A stretch of DNA of 64,000 nt from Alectoria sarmentosa (lineage: Eukaryota; Ascomycota; Lecanoromycetes; Lecanorales; Parmeliaceae), in contig WOGZ01000157.1 of the NCBI GenBank assembly GCA_009733775.1, forward strand, positions 1 through 64,000, written 5' to 3'. Each line of letters begins with the position of its first letter. Position 1 is the stretch's first letter. Both the position numbers and the translations under genes were made by a program. Of this stretch, positions 32,345 to 43,993 are shown piece by piece. The notes under the pieces are model-generated. The model made no database searches and was not told the DNA's origin. It was given only the letters and a program-made list of their open reading frames with translations.

Positions 32345-35086
32345 GGTATTAGGTAGGTTCGCCTGAAGTTTGACAAAGTAGAATGATACGTGCAAAGAGT
32401 GAGACGGAAAGTTGCAGCCTTTTTCCAGACACAGGAATTAATCAAAGGGAGAAGGAACTATGGTAAAAGGCTGTTTGTTGCGAGAGATGATTCGACAAAT
32501 ATGCCAAGCCGGAAGTAGCCAATGGGATGGTATAGATTGTATAATTTATTTCTGGTATGTAAAACCAAGTCCCAAGCGCTATGTGATTGAGATGCGAGTG
32601 AGAGACTTACGTGCCGTATTTGGTCAGCTTGGAGTCTTTACAACGGTTGGGAGTATCTCCCTTAAGACAGATAGTCAATAGAAGACGTGAGCTTCGCTGA
32701 AAAGTTGAGATGACGCAGAACGAAGGTTCACAGAGTGTCACTCACATGCCAGTCATTGGAAGCTGAAGCATTCAAGACCATATGGCACAAGATTCGGAAA
32801 CGCCCGGCTTTGGATCATGCTCCAAATCGTCGGCCATTTGCTCTGTGATTCGAAAATTGTCTGCAGTCTTTGCTCCCTCGGCTGACTAAGCTGGCGAGAC
32901 TCTCGGATATACCCGTCCAGAACGCCAAATCCGGTGATCCGATAAAGGTCACCGTAGAATATTGTTTTCTTCACCTCGGAAATTCTTACAATTTCCGAGA
33001 GGACAGCTCGAACCCCGACGGTCACATACTTCTGAGCTCGGGAGGGTCCCATTGCATGTTATGTTTGTCTTTCAAGCAGTATTTCGAACCACAACTAAGT
33101 CACGATAGCAGACGTGACAGAATGCACTGACGGAGCGGAATACTGTTCACTAATGTTCTCCAAAGACTGTTCTCGCATAGCCTGAACAGTAGAGACAGTT
33201 CTTTAGATGTGAGCCCCAACAGGCGGGCAGAAATCGACTGTTTGATATTTAGACGGACCATGGACTGTGTGAATCGCTTCATTTTGAACTGGTTTAGACA
33301 TCGGGACGGACTAGTCAAACCTTTGGACCGAGGGGACGCTTTGAGCTCTAAACCTACCTCATATTTAAAACGGAATCTAAGATCAGGAATATCTCGGCCC
33401 AAACATTGTATGATAAGTTATTCGTTTACGTGTTTAGCCGACTACTCAGAGGACGATCTTTCCTGACCAAAGTGGTTTTCATCTCTGATCTCCTTTCTAT
33501 CCTTTAATGGCTCAAGCTGAAGGAATAGCAGATTATACCAGCGATACATTCGGACTACTCCAAGGACTAGCCAAGGAGGTGTCGTCATTGTACAATGTAG
33601 GCCACCTTGTACTACAGGTCATGCTAGCGTTAGCTCTCTCCCCCATTACAGTCTCGGACTTTTCAAGCTTTTTATAATGTCGTTTCTGCATCTCGAGGGA
33701 CTCAATTGCAATGACAAGGCATTCCGACAATGGGGTACACAGCTCTTCCCAGCTAGCAAGGACGCCAGATCCTGATGACATTAAAGAGGTCGCCCTTTAG
33801 CTCTGTTACTTGACGAGACTGGGTACGATTTCCTCAATCAATTAGGAGGCCTGTTATTTCGTCACCATTGCCTCCCCTGCCGCTCAGGAATATGACCTAC
33901 ATCTGCGAGATCTTAACTGGCGTGGACATTTCCCATGATTTCGTAATCTTGCATTTGGACTCCGAGATTAACATTGCCTTTTGGCATTCTCTGGTGAAGC
34001 TGAGTCGGCGCTTTTGGTTTGGATACCATCACAGTTTGACTTAGAGTCTTCTCCGAACTTTCTCGGGTTAAAAGCACACTGCAACTCCGCTCTTCCCCAG
34101 TTTTTCTTCTGCAGAACACCAGTTCCTTCTCTATCCCCCTATCCGGTTCCTCTACTTCTCATGACCACACTCTCGGCCACCTTTCTCAGCCGAAGCGAAG
34201 AAAAGATAGCGGCCTAGGACGATTTCCAAGAACCACATGTGTTGAAATGACGGCTCTGCGGCGTTTCAGACGTCGCAAAGCGACGGCTCGGCCTGGCTCA
34301 GCCTATGTCAGTTGCTGATTCTGGCAAGACGGCCCCACTGGTCCTAAGTCAGGTAAAGCGTCGTCTATTGAAATACCCACACGAGCATTTACCCAAAGAC
34401 CTCCACTTTCCCTTATATCCTCCAAATTCTGCCAAATCTAGCCGAGAAAGCATAGAATCGTGTTTTTTTCTGATCACCACCACTACTCATCGCTGTCTAC
34501 TCCGCGCCAATCATCATAGAATAGCACAAACAGGTCCAGAAGATCGCATCACCTCATAGTACGAGATCAAATTCCCGAAGATTGAGGAAGCAGGCTGTCC
34601 AACGAGTCAATATAACCAGCGAACCCTACATAGAGCTCAATAGAGTCGAGCCATTTTCGAGAGGAATCCCGTAGCCTAAGTCAAACGTCTTTTCATTGTT
34701 GCTATTACGGCGGAATGATTATGACACCATCCAATTCAACCAATCCTCGACTTCTATCAATTAAAGATACTGTGGAGGGTATATTCCCGACTGTAAATAC
34801 CAACAGAAGAGCTCCAGCATCGGGCAAATTTCTCGAGACAACTGATTCCTCGTAAACAGCATTGTTTCAAGAGGCTGCGCCATTGGTGCCTCAATAGTTG
34901 TTTCGTTCTATTTCATAAAAATTACTTTTAAATTAAATTCAACACATTCAATATCTAAACATCTACAGAAGTCTGGTCTCAACGTCCCAAGATCTCGGAT
35001 AATACTCCGTCTGAGATACAGCCTGGATAACTTGCTTGAACGAGCGCCTCCAAATCTTAGGATGATTTCTGAGACGACATTTTGGG
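32345..35086. other. 2.7-kb spacer, no gene recognised
   Basis: Short frames of 60-100 codons on both strands (for example 32753-33052 and 33100-33402 on -, 33209-33466 on +) overlap and carry no motif. An 18-bp sequence at 34260-34277 (GGCGTTTCAGACGTCGCA) is repeated exactly at 42229-42246. Confidence 0.45.
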
Positions 35087-35845
35087 TCAGGTGAAAGGGG
35101 AATAGGTGGGTGTAAAGTTCGGAATTGCCCTGTTCGAAGGATTCGTATCCGGCAAAATAGCGACCATGCTTAATTTCTTCACGAATGAATCGCAACCCCA
35201 AACATCCATCGAGGCCAAGTCATTTGGCTCTGGCATGCAAGGATTCCAAACGCTCTGTACACCTCGGCTAAGGCCCCAGGTTACGATCTTTGCCCCTGCC
35301 AAGTTTCCATCAGGATTCACGGTACAGAAACTCGTAGCTGCCATAACCTCCCCACAATTACCGCCGCTTCTGTGACCGGAGTTGTTGGGAGACCTCAGTT
35401 GGCAAGCTAGCAAAGCCTCGTAGACCAACGCGCAGGGTCTCGGCTGTGCAGGATTTCCCGGGGTCCACCTGTCTCTGTATCCACAGTTCTGATTTGGGAC
35501 GTATTGGAGTGACCCGCCACCCGTGAGTGAAGAAGAGAAATAGACGCTGTGACCAACAACGATGGCGGTCATTACGGGAGACTGATTTTTGAATCGTGGA
35601 TGAAGGCGCTTGTCCGCCGGAAACTTAGAAACCATCCGAACGTAAGCTTGTTGAGCAAGCATGGTGATGTCCTCGTTGGACCAGTCAGCCTGAATGTCAT
35701 CTTCGAATTGCGCGTTTAGGGTGTAGACAAATTTGTTGTTGGCGGCAAGATTGGCATTTAATTGAGCTGGCAATTGCGCGACTGTGCCAAAGATCAAGTG
35801 CAGAAGTAGAAAGAGTCGAATCAAAACGTTGTGGCTTCGAAGCAT
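35087..35845 (-). CDS. Secreted protein with deaminase-like CxE...C...C pattern
   Basis: A single-exon 252-aa precursor. A clear signal peptide (LIRLFLLLHLIFGTVAQ, cleavage near 23) indicates secretion. Cysteines of the mature part are 121, 138, 148, 164, 174, 203, 208-region-flanking 218. The order of elements resembles the zinc-dependent cytidine-deaminase fold: a beta hairpin (about 92-116, Met-Thr-Ala-Ile-Val-Val then Ser-Val-Tyr-Phe), a helix bearing Cys164-Gly-Glu166 in Gly-Gly-Asn-Cys-Gly-Glu, a strand (Lys-Ile-Val-Thr-Trp-Gly), then Asn-Pro-Cys203 and Gly-Cys218 followed by a helix and a strand. CxE plus two later cysteines is the superfamily's zinc/proton-shuttle signature, although the Cys-Cys spacing of 14 is longer than the usual PCxxC. 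The assignment is inference. Alternatively it is a disulfide-rich secreted hypothetical with no enzyme activity. No immunity-type neighbour is seen. Confidence 0.6.
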   Translation of the reverse strand: MLRSHNVLIRLFLLLHLIFGTVAQLPAQLNANLAANNKFVYTLNAQFEDDIQADWSNEDITMLAQQAYVRMVSKFPADKRLHPRFKNQSPVMTAIVVGHSVYFSSSLTGGGSLQYVPNQNCGYRDRWTPGNPAQPRPCALVYEALLACQLRSPNNSGHRSGGNCGEVMAATSFCTVNPDGNLAGAKIVTWGLSRGVQSVWNPCMPEPNDLASMDVWGCDSFVKKLSMVAILPDTNPSNRAIPNFTPTYSPFT

Positions 35846-37320
35846 GGTCTCTATTGTAGCAAGATCTTGGGGATAATGGTTGTAAATAAGTATATATGGT
35901 ATGTGAACGTATGGAGGAGGTCCTGGATCAGTTGTAACTATATGGCTTGTAGATAGCGACTCGGACTAGGATCCCACCAAATGAGTGGATAGAAAATATG
36001 CTGATTTCTGAAATGACTGACTGTCCTCGAATATCTTCTCGGACTGGGTAGAGGTGATGAAAAATCATGAACGTTCTATCCTCGATATGATATAAGGGCG
36101 AAACCTCCAACGCTCTTGAAGAAGGAAGTAAAGCAAAGCGACACCGAATGGGAGATTGTCTGACTTCGTCTCACTATACTCTATCAATCCTGAAAGCGCC
36201 AATAATAGACCTGGTATTCTGTGCCCGGTGTCAAGAAGTGCTGTTTGGAACGGCTGAATAATTACATGACACGAGAGCTTAGGATTTGCAACCAATTTGG
36301 GAGCCTCATGCGGGAGCTTGCAGCCAATGGCTGGGATCCTGCTCGTGCCTTCGGGGGCTGAGGCCATATTGGAGTACCGTGAATGCAATGCCAAATGTCG
36401 GAGAGGTGGTCAAGGTCTGCAAGGACCTTGGTGGGCTAAGCTGTGCACTCTCATTTCCGAGTGAAGGAAGGTGTTGCAGTAGCTGGGTAGCTAAGGCGCA
36501 GACCTGGGTGGATGTCCATCTGTGTCAGCAGAATGAAAAGAAGCAGCAATAGAGCGGCCTAGGCTTAGGACACCCGCTTCCACCTCCCCTCCCCTAAATT
36601 TAAGGTAGGGCTACGGGGGCCTTTTTAGACCCCGCCCCCTTAAACTACCTAGATAGGTACAATACATTACCCGTAGCCCCTGTTTCATGTAGCCGCGCCG
36701 GGCACTGTGTGTAACATACAGTTGCTTCTGGGGGTTACTCATGCTGAGCTGACGTTGGATTATCTTACCTCCGTGATCAATCTTAGCTTTGGGGCAGTTC
36801 ACCCTTATGAAATGCGAAAGTTTTCAGCTCTACTCGAGGCATCCTACCTCATCGCCGATGCCTATAATCTCCGTCTTCGGCCAGCAAGAAACATTGCATC
36901 AAGTCCTCGCGATCCATTAGCAATTCGACACATTGTTCCTTGTACCTTGTCAGTGCCACGCCGCGGTCCTGGAAGGTGCCGGTATATCCGATCTTGAATC
37001 CATTGATAATTATAGACTCACATAGTTGTATCAGTAATAAAGACCTCACATAGATTTGGTCCTTTAATTTTGCCGCCAGAAGTCATGGTAGGTAGCTGCG
37101 CAGATGTTTGTGCAACGAAACAAATACTATCAAGGTTTTTGCTCCAGTCAGGAGACCCGTAATCTTATTCTACCATGCTCGTAAACAATCTTCTTATTAT
37201 ATATCTTGGTTGCATTGACCGTTCATCTTTCTGCAATAATTATAATACGTTCGTCGAACATCTTCCTCTCATTCTCTCACAATATCTTTGCAGCCTCTTC
37301 GAAACCTGCTATTCGCTACA
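35846..37320. other. 1.5-kb spacer between divergent genes
   Basis: This spacer separates the secreted protein (-) from the lipase gene (+), so it holds both promoters. Short frames (36065-36394, 36286-36552, 36707-36997) lack motifs. It contains a short inverted repeat at 36606-36681, listed separately. Confidence 0.5.
36606..36681. repeat. Short inverted repeat around GTAGCCC
   Basis: TAGGGCTACGGG (36606-36617) and CCCGTAGCCCCT (36670-36681) are inverted copies with one mismatch, 52 bases apart, in a C/G-homopolymer-rich stretch. It might be the relic of a miniature element or a hairpin in an untranslated region. Confidence 0.4.
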
Positions 37321-40174
37321 ATGGTGCCGATACCTCGAGCCAACTTTGTGATCGTTTTGCTATTTTTCTTTCCATTAAGTCTGGTTCTCTCGCAGGATAG
37401 CTCAGATCCTGACGATCTAACGTATATGAAAAAATGGGCTGCAATCGGAGACTCGTACGTGCCCACCTACTTGCTGCTAAATTTTCACCACAATTTTCAA
37501 ACTTTAACCCAAGGTTTTGTGCGGCGTAGCTGATTTGGTTTTTAATAGATACGCCGCTGGGATCGGAGCTGGCAATGTTGTCAACCAATGGTGTTCCCGT
37601 TATGATAGTTCATACCCAAACCTTGTCAATGTTCAGCTTGGAAAGTCCACCACAGACATCGATTTTACCTTTCTGGCTTGCTCAGGCGCAATGACACCTG
37701 CTATTACAGATCAAGCAAATTCAATCTCCGGAGGCCAGCAAATGATAACGATCTCAGCAGGAGGGAACGATGCTGGCCTCATTGACGTTCTGAATGATTG
37801 CGTTTATAGATTCAAAGGCCCATTTAGTGGTGACTGTGATACCACTCTGAGCAACGTCCAGAATAAAATAGCCGGCAGCGACCTCGATTCGAGTTTGGAT
37901 GGCCTACTTAATGCCGCAAAATCGAAGTTAGCGCCCGGTGGGACCATGTAAGTACGACTGGAGTCCTTGAGTCCTCGTGATGATTCCTTCCTAATTCTCA
38001 GTTTTAGATACTACACCGGGTACGCAAAATTTTGGGACGATACCACAAAAGATTGCGACAGCACCACTTGGCATATATGGCTAATTTTCGAACGGCAGTT
38101 CCTCACCCAGGCACGCAGAACCGCTATGAATTCGTTGGTAGACGCAATGAATAGCAAGCTTGAGGCTGCTGTCCAACGCGGAGGGGATCAAGTGGTCTTT
38201 ATCAACTACGACTCATACGTCGGATCTCTCAACAGCAGATACTGCGCTCCTGGTGTCGATGAAAATAAAGGGAATGGCGCCAACCGCGACTACTCCTTTT
38301 TCTACGAGATGAAATCGAGCGACACGCCCTTCATGCCACCTAATGATAACCCCTATCATGATGAGTTGAAGCGTCGAGATACCACGATTCCCGCCAACGA
38401 TACCACTGATGGAGAAATTGGGTCTTGGATTCAGCAGACCCTAGAGCAATATTCTAATGCTCAGCTCAATGATGATGTTGCCAACTCGGACCTTGACTCG
38501 TCAGTTGCCCAGGAGAAGACTTCGCTTCACAAGCAGCGGATGAATAAACGGGGCCCATTGACATGGACACCTAGAAGTCCTTGGCAGAAACGGGCCACGA
38601 GTGTGCCTTATGGCAGTGGCAGTGTTTCAGGTGTATCTGGAAATGGGACGGCATTTTCGCACCCCAGTGACTCAAATCCCTCTAGTACCAAGCCTTTGAA
38701 ATCAACCTCCAGCCCATCATTATCTCACTCGATCATTGGTACTTCGACAACGCAAGCTTCCGGATCGTACAGGCTTCATGCCACTCAGTCTGCAACCAAT
38801 TCATCAATATGGCACAACAGTTCTCTCAAAAAGAAGTTGAACCCCAGTGGTACTAGCGGACTGAACAAATCAAGCAATGCTAATCAAACTCTCGACTGTT
38901 CTGGCGATCTTTATTGCAACGAAACGATGAGAGGTGATAATCGTTTGCTCCATCCAGTATCGCATGCAGCAATTGCTGGGTATTTTGTACCAGACTCAGT
39001 TGGACGAGTATTCCATCCTCAACAAGCCGGTCATGCTATGATCGCCAACATAATTCTATACGCAATGGCCCAGAGAAACGCCGCTTCGCTGAATGTGGCC
39101 TTTCCACCGGAAAATCTGACAAACATCGGAGACAGTTGTCTACTACCTCCGAGTCCTGCCTGCAATGGCTCCTCGACAGATACCTGGACGTCCAGAGATG
39201 CCGCTGTCTCCGCGGTTTCTTCATTTTGCAACAACTACGCCAACGTTGCGGGGTCGGCCGGAAAAACCACTTCTGCAACTTTCAATCCTAATACCCTTGA
39301 CTATATGAGCGTCTCAATTACCTGGGATGATGATGATGCCATTGGTGAAGCACAATGCAACGGTTGGTTCGACACAGTCGTAGATGGGTGCGACATTCCA
39401 GACCCTGGCGACAGTAACGTCAAACATGGAGGATCCATTGGCTTTGCTACCAATGCAACACTAAGCATCGACCCCTTGGTCATGCAACGCATATGGGACA
39501 AAGGAAAAGCTACTGGTCAGCAGTGTAATGGTATCAACAACGAACACTACGTTACACAGTCCACCCTCGCCGGCAACATTCAAGATTTTTGCACGGCATC
39601 CGCTGGGCAGAATATTGCCAACAGCGGCTCAACATTCACCAAAGATTACAACGTTGGCACGCCAGATCATGTCACTCTTACGACAATCTGGCCAAATGGC
39701 CTTCTCAACTACCAAGTCTTTGCCGACGAATGCAATTATTATCTCAGTACCATCATGAATGGTTGCGATATTCCCAACGGCAATTCCAATCCCATGGACT
39801 GGAAACATGGCGGCAGCATGAAAGACAACAATGGCGTCGCCTACACCATTGCACCAAATACCAATAGAGCCCCAGCTCCAGATAAGCCTCTTGGCCACTG
39901 CACGTCTTGGTACAAAGGCTTTTATGCGACGTTCGATGTCTACGGTGGCGGATGGGCAGACTCCGATTTCGGACAATCCCCTGGGGGTGTTTTGGCACAG
40001 CTCAGAGGCTGTGGTGCGGTGACAGGTTGGAACTTCGAGTATTACGATAGCCCGGGCAGTGATGGTACCGAGTGGCATGCCTGGGGCAAGCTACCGATCG
40101 GGACGAAGAGGTGTGTAGGCCGGGCTGTGCCATCGTCGGGTGGTTTCTCTGGAGGCTGTGGAGGCAATGGGTAA
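37321..40174 (+). CDS. Secreted SGNH/GDSL lipase-esterase with linker and two C-terminal Cys modules
   Basis: Three exons, 37321-37454, 37549-37947 and 38008-40174, total 2700 nt (899 aa). Introns are GTACGT...TAG (94 nt) and GTAAGT...TAG (60 nt). The join across intron 1 creates the active-site block Gly-Asp-Ser45-Tyr-Ala-Ala-Gly. A signal peptide precedes it (FVIVLLFFFPLSLVLS). Block III is Gly-Gly-Asn-Asp (116-119), and the C-terminal catalytic block is Phe-His514-Pro-x3-Gly-His520. A long Ser/Thr/Asn-rich, probably glycosylated insertion (about 350-470) splits the hydrolase domain. After it come two related modules (about 560-680 and 690-790), each ending in a Cys-Asp-Ile-Pro motif and Lys-His-Gly-Gly-Ser, then a Gly/Cys-rich tail. 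Expected to act outside the cell on esters; the modules may bind a wall polymer. Confidence 0.83.
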
Positions 40175-40284
40175 TGAGGCCCCGTAGATTGTGACGAAGG
40201 GCGTTCCTGTGGCGAGTATAGACAAATATACTTCTGAAAAAAACAATTGAGGGTAATGGTGCACGCACAACTATTAGGCCTTCA

Positions 40285-40850
40285 AAATTCAAGGCATATA
40301 TATTTTAAAATGAAATATAATGATTGAAATTAAGATTTTTAATTCGAAAACATATATTTACGTTTAAATGACACGTAGAATAAATACATATTTAATTTTC
40401 AAATATGAACTTAGAAAGTTAAAAAGTCGTAATTTATATTAATATTATAATGCGATATAATGAAATAAAAAATAATGTTTATATTAAACCTAAATTTTTT
40501 CTTATTTGTAATAAATATTATAAGCTTAATTTTTAAAAAGCGCGTTCGTTTTTTTATTGTTAACGTTTTTATATATAACGCGTTTCTATATAAAAATATG
40601 AATAAATTAATAAAATCTTAAATTTTTTCAAATGTTTTTTAAAGTCTTTTAAAGTCGTCAAATAAATAAAATTCTTTTATATTAGTTTAAAATAATGATA
40701 TTTAAAGATATAAAATTAAAGATTTAAATATCGAGGTTTTATATAATAGATAACGTGTAATAAAGAAAGCAAAAAAAAAATTCAAAGTTTTTGATTAAAG
40801 AATTCAATTATTTTTACAACAAGATAAGAGTTTCGTGAAAGCGTCTCACA
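40285..40850. other. Small AT-rich, RIP-like island
   Basis: About 560 bases of AT-rich sequence with residual CG dinucleotides, abruptly inserted in normal DNA between the lipase and F-box genes. It has the same texture as the transposon block at 1-16448. It could be a RIP-damaged solo LTR or miniature element, but I found no convincing terminal repeats or target duplication. Confidence 0.6.
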
Positions 40851-41012
40851 AACGGTCTTGGCACCTTTCGAAAAAAAAATTTGCCTATCAAGTAAGCTTT
40901 CCAATTACGATTGGTATTCGTATTGGCGCTAGAGTAGCCCGGTATGATAATCTCACCACTTATCGTAATAGGTCTTTCTTTTATCATCTCAGATTATTCA
41001 ACCGCGACGGAA

Positions 41013-41855
41013 ATGGCCTCGGACCCCATCAACCTTCCGAGTGAGCTCTTACTCAAAATCCTCAAAGCTCAGCATAAGATCACAGATGTGTTGGCGCTCT
41101 CTCACACATGTCGACTCTTCCGTCAGATATGGCTTTTAAATTTCCGCCCCATCACCGACTCTATTCTATCCAGGCAACTATGGTGCTACGAAGATGCTTT
41201 AGCTCTGGCGGGCGCACAGCGAAAATGCGAATCGCAATGCCAACAAAGCGGAACCCATACTTCAACACCGAATGGTACCAACAGCGATGACACTTCTTAC
41301 CCAGACTTTCAGCTGCGTCTACGGCGCCTGCTAGCAAACAACCGTGAGACTGAATGGGTCTCATCCCTTGCCGAAGCCCATTTCATGCCATCCGAGCGCC
41401 GCATCAATACCAGTTGCAACGCACATCCAGCCCAGTTCCTTCCCCACGAACATGAGCGGTTTGCTAGAAGCTTCTACTTCCTCCGTCGCTGTGTGCTTGC
41501 CCAGTCTAATCCATCTCTGGAACCAGAATGCCGAGGTGTCATCGAGCGCATGGACATTGCTGAAATTTACATCTTGTGGGAGATATTAGGTTGGCTGTGT
41601 GAGAGCTTGGATCCTGTTTTGCAGCAGAAGTTGGGAATATGGGACAACGATCCACCAGAACATTTGATCGGTATACAAGCGACATTCACGGTGCCGGAGT
41701 GGGATCAAGCAAGAGACATGATCATTGATGCTTATATCGCTCGGAGGCATTTTGGGGAGGATGAGTATGAGATTAGCCTTCATGGACCTTGTGATACGTG
41801 CAATGGAAACACATGTGGGTCAGACTTGCCAATCAAAAAAATCTGGGAGCGTTAG
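41013..41855 (+). CDS. F-box protein
   Basis: A single-exon 280-aa protein. I start at Met 41013 (MASDPINLPSELL), which places the F-box at the N-terminus as usual. The in-frame Met at 40944 would add an untypical hydrophobic leader. The F-box spans about residues 8-40: Leu-Pro-Ser-Glu-Leu-Leu-Leu-Lys-Ile-Leu, then Val-Leu-Ala-Leu-Ser-His-Thr-Cys-Arg-Leu-Phe. The rest is an alpha-helical region with no known repeats, ending in a Cys-Asp-Thr-Cys cluster. F-box proteins recruit substrates to SCF ubiquitin ligases via Skp1; the substrate is unknown. It sits 160 bp after the AT-rich island. Confidence 0.75.
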   Translation: MASDPINLPSELLLKILKAQHKITDVLALSHTCRLFRQIWLLNFRPITDSILSRQLWCYEDALALAGAQRKCESQCQQSGTHTSTPNGTNSDDTSYPDFQLRLRRLLANNRETEWVSSLAEAHFMPSERRINTSCNAHPAQFLPHEHERFARSFYFLRRCVLAQSNPSLEPECRGVIERMDIAEIYILWEILGWLCESLDPVLQQKLGIWDNDPPEHLIGIQATFTVPEWDQARDMIIDAYIARRHFGEDEYEISLHGPCDTCNGNTCGSDLPIKKIWER

Positions 41856-42517
41856 ATTCCAAGATTAAGGGTCGCGGCAAGAAGGCAGGCGAAGCCGAGG
41901 AATAAAGATTTAGGGGCGAAAGCCGTGACGGTGGAGATCTGCTCGTTTGTGATGAGAATACTGATTAGCCATGTTGGACAGTCACAGTCTTGGGTTTAGA
42001 CATTAGATGGTGTCTCAAGCTTTCAACATAGATCGATATCCACTCATCGTTTCTCCTCTTTCGCAATGGGCCTCTGAATATGCATACATAATTCCAATCA
42101 AGCCAAGATGAAGGATTGGCTCAGTCTGTCATTCCTGCGGCGATGCCAGTCGGGTCCCAGCCTTGTCCTTCCTCCTAGCCAGAGGACGGTCATCGGAGAC
42201 CATTTGTATTGACATACAGGTTTCACCGGCGTTTCAGACGTCGCACAGTGCCGGCGCGGCTGCTTGGCGGGCGGCACATACGGATGCATGGCGTCACTTG
42301 TCCCTTTGGACCCATGATAATTACTTACAATATGAGGAACAGAAGGTCAAATGGACCAAGATCCAAGAAACATTAATATCTGGTTCGTCGCCCCACCTCC
42401 GATTTATCTTTTTTTACGATTCATATGTCATTTCGATCAATCTCTTCGTTTTTATCCTATTTCCTCTTCTCCTCCTTCTCCCCCCCCCTCTCAAATCCTC
42501 ATATCTCAATCCTAAGA
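41856..42517. other. Intergenic spacer
   Basis: It includes the second copy of the 18-bp GGCGTTTCAGACGTCGCA repeat (42229-42246) and a pyrimidine tract with a C run (about 42468-42490) just before the acyltransferase relic. No gene is seen. Confidence 0.5.
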
Positions 42518-43993
42518 ATGAGAATAATAGATAATGAAGCAGCGCCCTCAACCAGATTCGGCCTTTTGGCCGTGAACAATGACGTCGATGGTCTCTGGGC
42601 TCGCTCCACGACAACCCACCGCATATAAACAATAGCATTCGCCATCCTCCCTAGCCCGCTACAACGCCGCCTCGCCCCCTCCCAATTCAAACCACCCCGC
42701 CTTCACCCCACGGCCTATCTCGATGGCCTCCGCGGTTTTGCATCCCTATCTGTCTGTCTGCTGCACTACACTTCAAACTTCACCCCACGTTTAAAAGCCT
42801 ACTATGGTATCTCCGACGACAATATGCATTCATCGCCGCTGCAGCTGCCTTTCCTCCGAGTGATCTACACCGGCCGGCCCTTCGTGCATGTCTTTTTTGT
42901 GATCTCAGGTTTCGTTCTTTCGTTGAAACCGCTGAGGTTAGCTCGTGCGCACAACTATGCCGACCTGCACACCACGCTCTCTTCATCCGTCTTCCGGCGA
43001 GGGTTGCGGCTCTATCTGCCATGCATAGCGTCGACTTTCATCAGCTTCTGGTTCATGCATAATAGCTGGGGATTTCCGCCATTCGTCAAAGGTGGTTTTT
43101 GGCCCGAATTAGCACACTGTTTCCACGAAATGTGGGTGTTCGCTTCGCAACCTTGGAATTGGGACAAACGGCAGGATCCGCCTTACGACGGTCATTTGTG
43201 GACCATTCCGATCGAGTTGTCCATGTCGATGCTTTTATTCATCACGATCACAGGTCTGTCCCGGTGCAAGACGTGGATTCGTCTCTCGATGGTCATGGCC
43301 ATCATATGGTATACGCTGCAGTGCAAACATTGGGCGCCAGCTGAGTTTCTAACCGGTGCGCTCATCGCCGAATTCGGCCTGATCCAAGACGAATATAAAA
43401 ACGCCCATGCTGTCGCTCTAGATCCAGCGACCGACGTGGAAAAAGACAGCGACGACTCCCAAACCTCTCGTCCGTCTCCAGCAAAGGACGCAATCGGCAC
43501 AGCTTAGAAGACCTTCTGGTGGTGCCAGCTCGCAATGGCGCTCTACATCTGCGGCTGGCCCACCGCCAACGCCCACAAGGTTCCCATCTTCCGATGGCTG
43601 CAGCAACGAGCGCCGGATAATCCCTGCCCGGACAACTTCTGGTTCATACCGGTACCTTTCCTCATCGTCGGCGCATGCCATCAGCTGGCTCCGTTGCAGA
43701 AGATATTAACGACGCCGTTTGTCCAGTACTGGGCCTCGATATCCTATGCGCTGTATCTGATGCACGGCCCCGTGATGTACGCTGTGTATTTTACCATGGA
43801 ACCCGTTTTTAGGATGAATGGCAGCAAGGACAGCGCTGGGTTCTGGGGCTATCATTTTCAATGGTTTGCGGGGCTTTGGCTTACCGGTATTCCCGTTGTG
43901 TGGGCGTCGGATCTCTTTTGGAGATTTGTGGATCAGCCGTGTGTGGATTTGGCGAGATTTGTGGATCGGATGTGTATTGATAAGCAGGATTGA
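42518..43993 (+). pseudogene. Acyltransferase-3 family membrane protein interrupted by two in-frame stops
   Basis: One reading frame from ATG 42518 to TGA 43993 (492 codons) is continuous except for TAA at 42626-42628 and TAG at 43505-43507. Acyltransferase-3 (PF01757) features are Ala-Tyr-Leu-Asp-Gly-Leu-Arg-Gly near the start of the domain, a catalytic-type His in Cys-Leu-Leu-His-Tyr, Val-Phe-Phe-Val-Ile-Ser-Gly-Phe-Val-Leu, and several hydrophobic spans continuing after the TAG (Trp-Trp-Cys-Gln-Leu-Ala-Met-Ala-Leu-Tyr-Ile). Such proteins O-acylate membrane or secreted substrates. The absence of frameshifts suggests recent loss, or that one or both stops lie in unrecognised introns. I found no well-phased GT-AG intron that removes either. 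Confidence 0.7.
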
